NCBI GenBank assembly: GCA_030695565.1
Contig: JAUYRZ010000064.1
Span: 1 to 64,000 of the forward strand
DNA: 64,000 bases
DNA from: Archangium sp.
GTDB lineage: Bacteria > Myxococcota > Myxococcia > Myxococcales > Myxococcaceae
Direction of reading: 5' to 3'
Shown: positions 7,733 to 17,325 of the stretch, piece by piece
How positions within the stretch are numbered: the stretch's first letter is position 1
Layout of the letters: each line of letters starts with the position of its first letter
The notes under the pieces: model-generated
Databases searched by the model: none
Told to the model about the DNA's origin: nothing
Seen by the model: the letters and a program-made list of their open reading frames with translations, nothing else
Position numbers and translations under genes: made by a program

Positions 7733-9895
7733 GTGCGATGGCGCGTCTTCATCCCCGGGCTGGCGCTCGTCTGCCTGGCGGCCTGCGTCACCGCGCCGCC
7801 CACCCCTGATTCGAGGGAGGTCGACGACTTCGACATCGACGGGGTCAAGCAGCTCAAGACGTCCGACATCAAAGAGAAGATCGTCACCGCGGAGTCTTCT
7901 TTCCTCCCGGGTTGGGTGCCGCTGCTGGGCAAGACCGGGTGGTTCGACCCCATCACCTGGCAGGCCGACCTCCGCCGCATTCAGCGCTTCTACGAAGCGA
8001 ACGGCTTCTACCAGGCGCGGGTGCTCGAAGACGTGGTCACCGAGACGAAGCCGCGGCACGTGAAGCTGCTGGTCAAGCTGCGTGAAGGCGAGCCCGCACG
8101 GGTCAACGCGGTCGACATCACCGGCCTCGAGGCGCTCACCGCTGAGATGCAGGCCACGGTGACCGCAGAGCTCCCGCTCGAGACGGGCGACATCTTCCTG
8201 GAGGACGCCTGGTTTCGCATGAAGGCGCTCCTGAGCCTGCGACTGCGTGAGCTGGGTTTTGCCGAAGCGCAGGTCACCGGTGAAGCGATCGTCGATGCCG
8301 ACGCCGCCGCCGTCTCGCTCACCCTCACGCTCGAGCCGGGCACCCGCTTCCGCTTCGGCAAGTTGTTCGTGGCCACCGACGCCAACGCACAGGTGCCCGC
8401 AAAGCTCATCGCCAACCAGGCCTCGCCCGACTTCCCCGAAGGCGCGTGGTTCAGCGAGTCGGCGATGTCGGCGGCCCAGTCGCGCGTATTCCAGATGGGC
8501 GTGTTCGCCGGCGTGAAGGTGAACCGCGGCATTCCCGATCGCGCCGAGAGCACCGTGCCGGTGGTGATCGACGTGAAAGAAGCGCCCTTTCATTCGCTGC
8601 GGTTCGGCGGAGGGTTGGGCGGCGACCTCATTCGCCAGGAGGTGCGCCTCATCGGCGAGTACACCGATCGCAACCTCGGCTTCTCGCGCCTCTTCTTCAA
8701 GAACTCGCGGCTCGATCGCCTCACCTTGCGCGCGAAGCTCGGCATCGCCTTCTTGCCCAACGTGGTCGACGTGGCGCGTGGCTCGGCGCTCTCCAAGTGG
8801 GGCCCGACCGGCCGCGTCTACGCCGAGTACGAAGTGCCCCGCATGTTCGACCTGCGCACCCTGTCGTTCCAGGGGAGCCTCGACCTGCTGCGCACGCTCG
8901 ACAACACCTACGACTACTTCGCGCTCGAGGCGAAGCTGGGCGTCATCTGGCGGCCGCGCATCGACTTCACCGTCTTCCCTTCGCTCAACTTCGACGGCTA
9001 CCTGCTGCAGACGCCGCTGGAGCTGCGCGACACAGCGCCCGCCGAGGCGATCGGTTGCCCCCAGGCCCCCGAGGTCTGCTGGGTCACCTTCCTCGACCTG
9101 AACATCGAGTTCGATCGCCGCGACAACCGGCTCGAGCCCACGGCGGGCTACTACTTCGGGTTCGACGCGGCCGGCGGCATCTCGTCGGCGCTGCGGCTGC
9201 GGCCGTTCTTCAAGGTGACGCCCGAGGCGCGCGGTTACTTGAGCTTCGGGAAGTACAAACAGTTCACCCTCGCAGGCCGGGTGAAGTTCGGCGTGTTGCT
9301 CGCGCCGGAAAACGACACGCCCATCGTGGTGCGCTACTTCTCGGGAGGTGCAGGCATGCGTGGTTTCCAGCAACGGCGCCTCTCGCCGCAGATCGCCGTG
9401 CTCACCCGGGACGATCTTCCGACATGCCCGGATAAATCGAAGTTGTCGGGCCCCGACGCCTGCCCCAAAGACGGCACCACCCTGCCCATCGGCGGCGCGG
9501 GGCTCCTCGAGGCGGCCTTCGAGATCCGCTGGGCCGTCAGCGAGAACTGGATCATCGCGCTGTTCAACGACTGGGGCATCGTCGCGGAGAAGCCGTTGGG
9601 CCAGGGTCAGGACCTCGCTCAATCGCTGTACACCGCGGTCGGTTTTGGCGTTCGCTACAAGACGCCGCTGGGGCCCATTCGGGTCGACCTGGCGTACCGC
9701 ATGCCGCTGGGCGGGCCGCAGCAGGTGACCAACACCGAAGGCGCCTCCTTCCGCAGCGCGCCGGGCTGCTTCTTCGGGCTGGGCTCTGGGCTGCCCGTCG
9801 GCGATCCGTACGTGCGCGCGCCGAATGCCGCGGGCTACGCAGGTTCACCCGACAACCTCTGCAGCGCGCACCTCTCGATCGGCGAGGCCTTCTAA
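7733..9895 (+). CDS. tamA: TamA-like outer-membrane assembly protein (BamA/Omp85 family)
   Basis: About 720 residues from a GTG at 7733; an in-frame ATG at 7679 overlaps the start codon of the divergent gene and adds 18 residues of no clear character. The N-terminus reads as a lipoprotein signal (LALVCLAAC), which is unusual for an Omp85 protein. Residues ~40-320 are POTRA-like repeats (FDPITWQADLRRIQRFYEAN, RFRFGKLFV). The rest is a predicted beta-barrel ending in the typical last strand (LGPIRVDLAYRMPL). It would insert or export proteins at the outer membrane together with the TamB-like protein encoded immediately downstream. Confidence 0.88.
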   Translation: MRWRVFIPGLALVCLAACVTAPPTPDSREVDDFDIDGVKQLKTSDIKEKIVTAESSFLPGWVPLLGKTGWFDPITWQADLRRIQRFYEANGFYQARVLEDVVTETKPRHVKLLVKLREGEPARVNAVDITGLEALTAEMQATVTAELPLETGDIFLEDAWFRMKALLSLRLRELGFAEAQVTGEAIVDADAAAVSLTLTLEPGTRFRFGKLFVATDANAQVPAKLIANQASPDFPEGAWFSESAMSAAQSRVFQMGVFAGVKVNRGIPDRAESTVPVVIDVKEAPFHSLRFGGGLGGDLIRQEVRLIGEYTDRNLGFSRLFFKNSRLDRLTLRAKLGIAFLPNVVDVARGSALSKWGPTGRVYAEYEVPRMFDLRTLSFQGSLDLLRTLDNTYDYFALEAKLGVIWRPRIDFTVFPSLNFDGYLLQTPLELRDTAPAEAIGCPQAPEVCWVTFLDLNIEFDRRDNRLEPTAGYYFGFDAAGGISSALRLRPFFKVTPEARGYLSFGKYKQFTLAGRVKFGVLLAPENDTPIVVRYFSGGAGMRGFQQRRLSPQIAVLTRDDLPTCPDKSKLSGPDACPKDGTTLPIGGAGLLEAAFEIRWAVSENWIIALFNDWGIVAEKPLGQGQDLAQSLYTAVGFGVRYKTPLGPIRVDLAYRMPLGGPQQVTNTEGASFRSAPGCFFGLGSGLPVGDPYVRAPNAAGYAGSPDNLCSAHLSIGEAF

Positions 9896-12800
9896 GTGGA
9901 AGACCCGCGCGCCCTCGCCGCCAAGAAGCGCCGCCGCCGCATTCTGCTGGTGCTGCTCGTGCTCGCGCTGATCCCCATCGTGCTCCTCGGCGGCGTCTCC
10001 CTCTTCCTGGAGAGCCCCGCCGGAAAGCGTTTGCTGCGCGAGAAGGTGTTGGCGTTGGTCGGCGATTCGCTGGCCGGCAAGCTCGAGGCTGATCAGATCG
10101 AGCTGCGCGGCAACGATCACATCGTGCTGACGCACCTCAAGCTCTTCACGCCCGAAGGCGAGCTCGTCGCCTCGCTGGAGCGGCTGGAGGCCGACGTCGA
10201 TCTCCCTTCGCTCGCAGGCCAGCGGATCAACCTGAAGAACGTGTCGGTGGATCAACCCCGGCTGTTCCTCAAAGAAGACGATCGCGGCTGGAACCTGTCG
10301 CGGGCCATCGCCAGCAAGCCGTCGCTGCTTCCGGCAAAGCCGTCTGGCCCGCTCAAGTGGCGCGTGCAGGTCGAAGGCCTCGAGCTGCGCGATGGCCTCG
10401 TCGACCTGCAGCAGGGAGACAGGCGCATCACCGCCACCAAGCTGATCGCCCGGGGCGACGCGCAGGTGCGGCTGGAGCCGCTGGAGGTGACGGGGGAGCT
10501 CGACGTGAGCAGCGTGCTCACCTCACCGCTCGAAGAGACCCTGCACGCGAAGATGGCGGGCTCCACCAGAGAGGGCCCGCTGCACTACGACGTCGCGCTC
10601 ACGCTGGGTGGCACTTCGGCGAAGGCGAAGCTCGAGCTGCCCGGGCTGCAGGTGACCGTCGATGCGCTGGTGGCCGCGCCGCGTGAGGTGAGCGCGTTTC
10701 TTCCCGGCTGGCCCCTCAAGCCGGTGGTGTTCGGCAAGGGCTCGCTCAGCCCGAAGCAGGCGGCCCTGCAGCTCTCCGCGGGCAAAGCGCGCTTCACCAT
10801 CGACGCGAAGTACGACCTCGAGAACAACTCGGCGCAGACCCTGGTGGCTCGCGGCGACGACATCGATCTCCAGGAGCTGGTCGGCGCCTCGATGCCCAGC
10901 GACCTGGGGTTCGAAGCCACCGGCGCCTTGAGCGATTGGCGACCCGACACGCTCGCGGGCAAGGTCGACGCGAAAGCCACCTGGGACGCGAAGGGTGGCC
11001 AGCGCCTGCTCACCGCCAACCTCGCCGCCACCGCCGAGCGAGGCGAAGCGAAGGTGAGCTCACTCGAGGTGACCAGCCCCGGCGTGGCGCTGCGCGCGCG
11101 AGGCACCGCCAACCCGAAGACCGTGGACGCGTTCGGCACGCTCACCGCGGCCGACCTGAGCCAGGTGGGCAAGACGCTACGGGCGTTCGCGGGCATCGAG
11201 GTGGGAGGCCTGGGTGGCAACGGCGTCTTGCGCATCTCGGTCAACGGTCCTCTGCGCGGCCCGGCGGCCAAGGTGCTGGGCAAGCTCGACAGGTTCTCCA
11301 TCGCGGGTGTGGAGGCCGACCTGCTGCAGATCAACGCCGACCTGCCCGACCTGCTCCGACCGCTCGACACCGACGTGTTGATACACGCGAAACAGCTCCG
11401 CTTCGGTGATCGCGCCTTCAACGAGGTGACCTTCGATTTTCTGACCCGCGGGAGAGAGATCGATCTCGATCTCGCCACCAGGGGCATGGGCGACCTGCGG
11501 CTGCATGCGATTGGCCGCCTCGACAAAGACTCGAACGGCGTCGAGCTGCTGAAGACCGAGCTCAACGCGAGCGAAGCGAAGTGGCAGCTGGAAGCGCCCA
11601 CCCGGCTGCGTTGGGTCGATGGTTTCACCCTCGAGCCCTTCTCGTTGCGCGACGGAGAGCAGGTGCTCACCGGTTCGTTGACGATGACGCGCAGCAGGCT
11701 CGACGCGAAGGCGCGGGTGGAGCGGCTCGATCTCTCGAAGCTGCCGCACGTGGTGGCGCTGCCCTCGCTCCAGCTCGGCGGGCTGCTCGACGCCGACGCG
11801 CAGGTCACGGGCCGGCCCAGCAAGCCCGAGGTGGTGCTCGACGCGCGGCTCAGCAGCGGCCGGGTGAAAGGCTTCGACGAGCTCGACGTCGCCCTCAAGG
11901 GAAGCTGGATCGACGAGCGGGCGAAGGGCACGTTGACCGCGGCCAGCGCGCTGGGTCAGGTCGACGGCACGTTCGATCTTCCCGTGCTCGCGTTCCTCTC
12001 CGAGAAGCCGGGCGAAGGCACGGCGCGATTCACCGTGAAGGACCTTCCCGCCGCGGAGCTCGAGCGCCAGCTGGGCCAGGACCTGCCGGTGGAGGGCAAG
12101 GTCTCCGGCACGCTCGAGGTGAGCGGCAGCGGCGCACGACCGAAGGTGCGCTTCACCGCCGACGCCTCCGAGTTGACGCTGGTGCAGGATGATCGCCGTC
12201 TCGAAGTGAAGGAGATCCAGCTGGCCGTCTTCACCACCGAGACCTTCACGCTCGACGCCACGCTGAAGTTCCTCACCCTGGGCTCCGCGAGCGCGTTCGC
12301 GCTCTCCACCCCGCTCACGCTCGCTTCGGTTCGCAAACACGTGCCCACCGCCGAAGACCTGCTGTCCATGCCGGTCAAGCTGGCGATCTACCTGCGCCAC
12401 CTCGACCTGCATCAGCTCAACGCGCTGCGCCCCGTGCAAGACGACGAGCTGGCGGGCGCGGTGAGCGTGAGTGGAATCCTCACCGGCACCGCGAAGGCAC
12501 CCACCGGCGAACTCACCCTGAGCCTCGATGACCTCACCTATCCCCCGCTGCGCAAGGCGAGCGCGCGGCTCGAGCTGAAAACGGGCGCCAGCCACACCCG
12601 CTTGACCGGCACCGCCTCGGTGGGCGCAGCACAGGCCCTCCTGCTGACCGCCTCCGTCGCCGCGTTGCCCGAGCGTGCGCTGGGGGCGCTGCTGGGTGAA
12701 GGGGGCAACGCCGACGCGATGATCGAGTCGTTGCGCGACACCCCGCTGCAATTGGCGGCGACGATCAAGCCGTTCGACTTCGCGACGTTGATGACGACCG

Positions 12801-14419
12801 AAGAAGGCGAGAAGGCGCCAGCCGGGTTGATCAGCGCCACCCTGGAGGCCAATGGCACGCTCGAGTCGCCCAGCGTGCGCGTGGTCGGTGCGCTCAAGGA
12901 TCTCCGCTTCGATCGCGTGCAGCTCGGCAGCGGCCGCTTCGAGCTCAAGAGCACCGGCACCGAACAACGTTTCACCGTGGCCCTGGGCGGCGAAGGGCGC
13001 GACGACTTCAAGGCGAAGGGCACCACCGGCCTCGACCTGCGGCTCTCGAAGCTGCGCCGGGGGCTCGATTGGCAAGCGGCCCCCGTCGACGTCACGCTCG
13101 ACTCGCGCAACTTCGACGTGGGCTTCCTCTCGGGGGCGACCGAGCTGCTGCGCGTGGTGGCCGGCCGCGTCGACCTGACGGGGCGGGTGAGCGGCGTGCT
13201 GGGGCTGCCGAAGTTCGTGGGTGACGCCAGGGTGCGCGACGGGCGCATCGCGCTGGCGGGCTTCGGCGACTACCGCGACATCGGGCTCGAGCTGCACGCG
13301 GCCAACGATCTCATCGAGGTCAAGAAGCTCGAGGCGAGCAGCGGCGGCGGCAAGCTGCAGCTGGTGGCGAAGGCCGCGCGACAACAGTCGGGCGTCTTCC
13401 TGCTCACCAGCACCGGGAGCAGCGATCGGTTCCCCATCGTGGTGGATGATCAGCTGCAGGCCACCGCCACGCTGAGCTACCAGTTGGAAGGCGACGCCAG
13501 CTCGACCCTGGTCGACGTTCGCAAGCTCTCGTTGCCGCGCGTCGACGTCGGGTTGCCCGAGGTGAAGAGGAAAGACCTGCAAGACCTCGTGCGCCCCAGC
13601 GACATCATCGTGCTGCGTGGTGGCTCGAAGGCCACCCAACGCCGACGCCAGGCCGCCAAAGAAGCGAGCACCCATGCCAACAAGCCGCTGGTCATCCGCG
13701 CCCTCATCGACGCGCCCCGGAACATCTGGGTGCGCAGCTCCGACGTGAACATGGAGCTGGGGCTCAGTGATGGTTTCCGCGTGGAGCTCAACGACGGGCT
13801 GCGGCTCTACGGCGAGGCGCGGGTGCTCAGAGGCACGGTCGAGGTGATCGGCCGCGAGTTCACCGTGCAGCGAGACAGCCAGGCGCGTTTCGCAGGTCTG
13901 GCCGCGCAGCCCTACGTCAACGTGGGCGCGCTGCACGTGAACGCGCGCGAGCAGGTGAAGATCACCGTCGCCGTGGCGGGCAAGGGCACCGACCTCAGCA
14001 TCAAGGCCTCCAGCGAGCCGCCCATGCCGGAGTCAGACATCTACGCCGTGCTGGCCACCGGCCGGCGCAACCTGAAGACCAGCGGCGGCGCCACGCTCTC
14101 TCCGGGCCAGGCGGCCTCGGTGGTCGGTCAGCTCGCCGCCAGTCAGCTCAAGACCGTCATCGCCAAGAAGCTGCCCATCGACGTGTTCAACTTCGACACC
14201 AGCGACAACTTCGAGAAGGTGAAGCTCGACGTGGGCAAGTACCTGTCTGACACGGTCTACCTGGGCGGCTCGGTCGACATCGGCGCGAAACGCGAACGCG
14301 GCGAGAACGTGTGGGCGGGGCGGCTGGAGTTGCAGCTCACCAAGTCGATCTCGCTCGAGGCGTACGCCGGTGACGCCCTGTCCTTCGGCGCCGACGCGAT
14401 GTGGTCACGAGACTTCTGA
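9896..14419 (+). CDS. tamB: TamB-like translocation/assembly protein (DUF490)
   Basis: 1507 residues starting at a GTG that directly follows the tamA stop, so the two are translated as one unit. One N-terminal membrane anchor (ILLVLLVLALIPIVLLGGVSLFL) is followed by a very long AsmA/TamB-type repetitive beta structure, which in this family forms a groove spanning the periplasm to carry lipids or unfolded barrel proteins. The C-terminal ~350 residues carry the DUF490-like region (RVLRGTVEVIGREF, MPESDIYAVLATGR), ending FGADAMWSRDF. Its stop abuts the stop of the convergent kynA gene with no spacer. Confidence 0.92.
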   Translation: MEDPRALAAKKRRRRILLVLLVLALIPIVLLGGVSLFLESPAGKRLLREKVLALVGDSLAGKLEADQIELRGNDHIVLTHLKLFTPEGELVASLERLEADVDLPSLAGQRINLKNVSVDQPRLFLKEDDRGWNLSRAIASKPSLLPAKPSGPLKWRVQVEGLELRDGLVDLQQGDRRITATKLIARGDAQVRLEPLEVTGELDVSSVLTSPLEETLHAKMAGSTREGPLHYDVALTLGGTSAKAKLELPGLQVTVDALVAAPREVSAFLPGWPLKPVVFGKGSLSPKQAALQLSAGKARFTIDAKYDLENNSAQTLVARGDDIDLQELVGASMPSDLGFEATGALSDWRPDTLAGKVDAKATWDAKGGQRLLTANLAATAERGEAKVSSLEVTSPGVALRARGTANPKTVDAFGTLTAADLSQVGKTLRAFAGIEVGGLGGNGVLRISVNGPLRGPAAKVLGKLDRFSIAGVEADLLQINADLPDLLRPLDTDVLIHAKQLRFGDRAFNEVTFDFLTRGREIDLDLATRGMGDLRLHAIGRLDKDSNGVELLKTELNASEAKWQLEAPTRLRWVDGFTLEPFSLRDGEQVLTGSLTMTRSRLDAKARVERLDLSKLPHVVALPSLQLGGLLDADAQVTGRPSKPEVVLDARLSSGRVKGFDELDVALKGSWIDERAKGTLTAASALGQVDGTFDLPVLAFLSEKPGEGTARFTVKDLPAAELERQLGQDLPVEGKVSGTLEVSGSGARPKVRFTADASELTLVQDDRRLEVKEIQLAVFTTETFTLDATLKFLTLGSASAFALSTPLTLASVRKHVPTAEDLLSMPVKLAIYLRHLDLHQLNALRPVQDDELAGAVSVSGILTGTAKAPTGELTLSLDDLTYPPLRKASARLELKTGASHTRLTGTASVGAAQALLLTASVAALPERALGALLGEGGNADAMIESLRDTPLQLAATIKPFDFATLMTTEEGEKAPAGLISATLEANGTLESPSVRVVGALKDLRFDRVQLGSGRFELKSTGTEQRFTVALGGEGRDDFKAKGTTGLDLRLSKLRRGLDWQAAPVDVTLDSRNFDVGFLSGATELLRVVAGRVDLTGRVSGVLGLPKFVGDARVRDGRIALAGFGDYRDIGLELHAANDLIEVKKLEASSGGGKLQLVAKAARQQSGVFLLTSTGSSDRFPIVVDDQLQATATLSYQLEGDASSTLVDVRKLSLPRVDVGLPEVKRKDLQDLVRPSDIIVLRGGSKATQRRRQAAKEASTHANKPLVIRALIDAPRNIWVRSSDVNMELGLSDGFRVELNDGLRLYGEARVLRGTVEVIGREFTVQRDSQARFAGLAAQPYVNVGALHVNAREQVKITVAVAGKGTDLSIKASSEPPMPESDIYAVLATGRRNLKTSGGATLSPGQAASVVGQLAASQLKTVIAKKLPIDVFNFDTSDNFEKVKLDVGKYLSDTVYLGGSVDIGAKRERGENVWAGRLELQLTKSISLEAYAGDALSFGADAMWSRDF

Positions 14420-15262
14420 CTACTTCGGCGCCTCCAACTCAGTCCGCACGTCCCACAGCTCGGGAAAGAACGTGAGCCCCAGCGCGCGCTGCAGGAACGT
14501 CACCCCCGACGAACCACCGGTGCCCATCTTGAGGCCGATGATCCGGTGCACCGTCTTCATGTGCCGGAATCGCCACAGCTGAAACCGCTCCTCCATGTCG
14601 ACCAGCTTCTCGGCCATCTCGTAGGCGACCCAGTTGGTCTCGGGGTGTTCGTACACCTGCTTGAACACCCGCATCACCTGCTCGCTCTTCACGTAGGGCA
14701 AGGTGAAGTCGCGGTTCACGTGATCTTCGGGCACCGCGAGCCCCTTGCGGTGCAGGTAGCGCAAGAACTCGTCGTACAGACTGGGCTGCTCCAAACGCGC
14801 CTTGAGCCAGGCGTGAATCTCGGGCGAGTCGCGGTGCGGCAGAATCGCGTTCGCGTCTTTGTTGCCCAACATGAACTCGATGGCCCGGTACTGGTAGCTC
14901 TGGAACCCCGAGCTCTTGCCCAGCGCGTCGCGGAAGGTGAGGTACTCGGAGGGCGTCATGGTCTCCAACACCGCCCACTGCTCGAAGAGCATGCGTTGAA
15001 TGTGCGCCACCCGCGCGAAGATCTTGAAGCTCGAAGAGAGGTCGTCGCGCTTCACGCACTCGAGCGCGCGGTCGAGCTCGTGCAGCATCAGCTTCATCCA
15101 CAGCTCGCTGGTCTGATGCTGAATGATGAACAACATCTCGTCGTGTTGCGGCGAGCGCGGGCTCTGCGCGTCGAGCAAGCGGTCGAGCTGGAGATAACCG
15201 GCGTAGGTCTCCTGGCGCGCCAGATCGACGTGAATGCCCTTCTCGAGTTCGCGCTGAGTCAT
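14420..15262 (-). CDS. kynA: Tryptophan 2,3-dioxygenase
   Basis: 280 residues from the ATG at 15262. This haem enzyme opens the indole ring of L-tryptophan to N-formylkynurenine, the first step of the kynurenine pathway. Family motifs are plentiful: TYAGYLQLDRLLDAQ, HDEMLFIIQHQTSELWMKL with the active-site His, ESSGFQS-like GKSSGFQSYQYR, the haem-ligand region FRHMKTVHRIIG, and GTGGSSGVTFL. The family length is typical. No other kynurenine genes are next to it, so it may feed a dispersed pathway. An intrinsic terminator of the upstream minus-strand gene separates the two transcripts. Confidence 0.97.
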   Translation of the reverse strand: MTQRELEKGIHVDLARQETYAGYLQLDRLLDAQSPRSPQHDEMLFIIQHQTSELWMKLMLHELDRALECVKRDDLSSSFKIFARVAHIQRMLFEQWAVLETMTPSEYLTFRDALGKSSGFQSYQYRAIEFMLGNKDANAILPHRDSPEIHAWLKARLEQPSLYDEFLRYLHRKGLAVPEDHVNRDFTLPYVKSEQVMRVFKQVYEHPETNWVAYEMAEKLVDMEERFQLWRFRHMKTVHRIIGLKMGTGGSSGVTFLQRALGLTFFPELWDVRTELEAPK

Positions 15263-15288
15263 GCACCACTTCTGCGCGACTGCCGGGC

Positions 15289-15324
15289 AAAAGAAAAGCG
15301 GCCCGGACACGATGTCCAGGCCGC
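15289..15324 (-). terminator. Rho-independent terminator downstream of the AT-hook/Cys-motif gene
   Basis: A 12-bp stem with one mismatch and a 3-base loop (15298-15324, GCGGCCCGGACA / TGTCCAGGCCGC). On the minus strand it is followed at once by a T-rich run (complement of AAAAGAAAA at 15289-15297). It therefore terminates the minus-strand transcript from 15832 and insulates kynA. Confidence 0.8.
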
Positions 15325-15367
15325 CTCTCGGAGCCTCACCGTTCGGTGATGCTCACGGGTTCTCCCT

Positions 15368-15387
15368 GAAGCCGGCTTTCCGGCTTC
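15368..15387. other. Perfect 8-bp hairpin overlapping the stop codon
   Basis: GAAGCCGG-CTTT-CCGGCTTC, overlapping the stop codon region of the minus-strand gene ending at 15386. There is no T-run on either side, and the better terminator lies 45 bases further on. It could protect the 3' end or act as part of a tandem terminator. Confidence 0.4.
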
Positions 15388-15832
15388 ACTTCTTCTTGCG
15401 GGCCTCGGCGAGCGCCTTGGCGCCAGCGCGGCCGCGGGGCAACGCGAGGTTCTTCACCGACGACGGCGAAGCATCGGCCACCCAGTCCGACGGCAGGCGG
15501 CCGGTGCGGTCGAGCATGCGGAACTTCTGGTAGTGCGCCGCGCAGTACCCCTTGCTCCGGGCAGGCCGGCCGCAGCCGATGACCGCGCAGTCACGCGTAT
15601 CGCCCGAGGGCTTGCGGCCCCGCTTGGCGCCCGTGCTCGGCAACTTCACCGGAGCGAACGCGTTCTTGGGAGGGCGACCCGGGCCACGCTTGATGGGCTG
15701 GCCCAGTGCTGCGGCCAACCGCGCGATGATCGCGCCGTTGCCCTGAAGCTCCGCGAGCGCAGCGTGCACAGGCCCCAACGCTCGGGCCACCTCGTCCGCC
15801 ACCATTTCTCGAAGCACCTTGTCGACCGACAT
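15386..15832 (-). CDS. Predicted DNA-binding protein with AT-hook and Cys/His motif
   Basis: 148 residues. The middle has an AT-hook-type core (KRGPGRPPKN) and a second basic RGRKP patch. These are followed by a C-x4-C-x9-C-x2-H motif (CAVIGCGRPARSKGYCAAHY), which looks like a small zinc-binding fold found in several myxobacterial and phage proteins. The C-terminus is Lys/Ala-rich. Together these suggest a chromatin- or transcription-associated DNA-binding protein. It is monocistronic: its own terminator lies downstream, and a run of eight G residues (15854-15861) lies in its 5' leader 22-29 bases before the ATG. The family name is not known to me. Confidence 0.8.
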   Translation of the reverse strand: MSVDKVLREMVADEVARALGPVHAALAELQGNGAIIARLAAALGQPIKRGPGRPPKNAFAPVKLPSTGAKRGRKPSGDTRDCAVIGCGRPARSKGYCAAHYQKFRMLDRTGRLPSDWVADASPSSVKNLALPRGRAGAKALAEARKKK

Positions 15833-16062
15833 TTCTTGTTCCGTTTCCGTGAAGGGGGGGGACCAACTACATCACTGATAACAGCGAGGCTGTCTTAACA
15901 CTGAACAAACTCTACGCAACGACATTCAGGGCTCACTCGACGTGTCAGTGCTGACCCCGCGCGAAAAACGTACCGCGTTGACATCACTCTTCGCGAAGGC
16001 ACCGGCCATTCGTTCCGACGAAAGGGCCGTGGAGGGGCCGCCGCCGTGCACCCACGATGGCC

Positions 16063-17325
16063 TCAGGCAGCGGGATCCTCGAGGGGTTTGAGCTGATGCA
16101 ACGGGGGCAACGAACGCAACTGAGGGAAGGCCAGCGCCACGAAGGCCACCACCACCAGGGTGCCCAGGCCGCCGCCCACCACCGAGAGCAGCGGCCCGAA
16201 CATCGCCGCGGTGGCGCCCGACTCGAAGCTGCCCAGCTCGTTCGACATGCCGATGAACACGTAGTGAATGGCTGACACCCGGCCCCGCATGGAATCGGGC
16301 GTCAATGATTGCTCCAGGGTGGACCGAATGACGACAGACACGTTGTCGAAAACACCACTGAAGAACAACGCAACGAAAGACAACCACATCACCGTGGACA
16401 ACCCGAACACGATCATGGCGAGGCCGAAGCCCGCCACGGTGACGATCAACACGATGCCCGGCTTTTTCCAGGGAGGCAGGCGGGTCTGCAGCAACGCGGT
16501 GGAGAGCGCGCCCAACGCGGGCGCCGCGCGCAACCACCCCAGGCCCACCGGCCCCACGTGGAGCACGTCTTTCGCGTAGACCGGCAACAAGGCCACCGCG
16601 CCGCCCAGCAACACCGCGAAGAGATCGAGCGTGATGGCCGCCAGGAACACCTTGGTGCGGAAGACGAAACGCAGGCCCGCCAGCAGATCGCCCACGCCCT
16701 GGCTCTTGCCGGTCATCGCCGCGGGCCGGGCGGGGATCGACCAGAGCACCAGCACGAAGCCCAGGTGCGCCGCCAGCGCGAAGGCGAACGCGAGCTGCGC
16801 GCCGCTGATGAGCGCGATCAAGACGCCCGCGACGGCCGGGCCGGAAATCGAAGCGAGCTCGTAGGTGCTGGAGAACCACGCGGCGGCGTTGGCGAAGTCT
16901 TTGGACGGCACCAGCTGCGGCAACATGGCGCCCACCGACGGCCCGCGAAACGCCATGCCCACGCCGATGAAGAAGAGCACCGGGTAGTAGAGCGAGGGCG
17001 CCCCGTCCACCAGGCTCAGGGCCATCAACGCCGCGGCGCACAACGCGAGCGTGAGGTGGGCCGCGATGGCCACCCGGCGGCGGGGAAACCGGTCGGCCGC
17101 CACGCCCGCGGGCAGCGCGAGGCCCACCACGGGGATGACCTCGACCAGGCCGACCAGCCCCAGCGCCCAGGTGGAGCCGGTCTTTTCGTAGAGCTGCCAG
17201 CCGACGGCCACCGAGACCGAGGTGCTGGCCATGGCAGCGAGGAACCGGCCCACCGCAAACCGCGCGACCGCCGGGTGGCGAAACGCGGCGAAGGCGTCGT
17301 GAGCAGGAGGAGAAGCGCGGGTCAC
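16063..17325 (-). CDS. MFS transporter (EntS-like exporter family)
   Basis: About 420 residues from a GTG at 17325 (another GTG is one codon upstream at 17328). The GTG overlaps the TGA of the upstream lipoprotein gene (GTGA), indicating translational coupling. About 12 hydrophobic helices are visible, with the MFS loop motif (PAGVAADRFPRRRVAI) between helices 2 and 3 and the matching second-half loop (TPDSMRGRVSAIHYVFIG). The pattern SGPAVAGVLI and the overall layout are those of DHA3/EntS-type drug or siderophore exporters. The substrate is unknown. Confidence 0.9.
   Translation of the reverse strand: MTRASPPAHDAFAAFRHPAVARFAVGRFLAAMASTSVSVAVGWQLYEKTGSTWALGLVGLVEVIPVVGLALPAGVAADRFPRRRVAIAAHLTLALCAAALMALSLVDGAPSLYYPVLFFIGVGMAFRGPSVGAMLPQLVPSKDFANAAAWFSSTYELASISGPAVAGVLIALISGAQLAFAFALAAHLGFVLVLWSIPARPAAMTGKSQGVGDLLAGLRFVFRTKVFLAAITLDLFAVLLGGAVALLPVYAKDVLHVGPVGLGWLRAAPALGALSTALLQTRLPPWKKPGIVLIVTVAGFGLAMIVFGLSTVMWLSFVALFFSGVFDNVSVVIRSTLEQSLTPDSMRGRVSAIHYVFIGMSNELGSFESGATAAMFGPLLSVVGGGLGTLVVVAFVALAFPQLRSLPPLHQLKPLEDPAA

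Noticed and set aside
7163-9622. An 819-codon minus-strand frame opposite malQ and tamA
   Set aside because: Antisense to clear GH77 and Omp85 coding sequence, composition typical of a shadow frame.
11177-13936. A 919-codon minus-strand frame opposite tamB
   Set aside because: Lies wholly within tamB on the other strand; no domain pattern, Gln/His/Arg-rich.
15833-16062. 230-base gap upstream of the AT-hook gene, with a hairpin near 16000-16030
   Set aside because: No T-run follows the hairpin on the minus strand and no ORF or RNA gene is supported; treated as ordinary promoter and 3' sequence.
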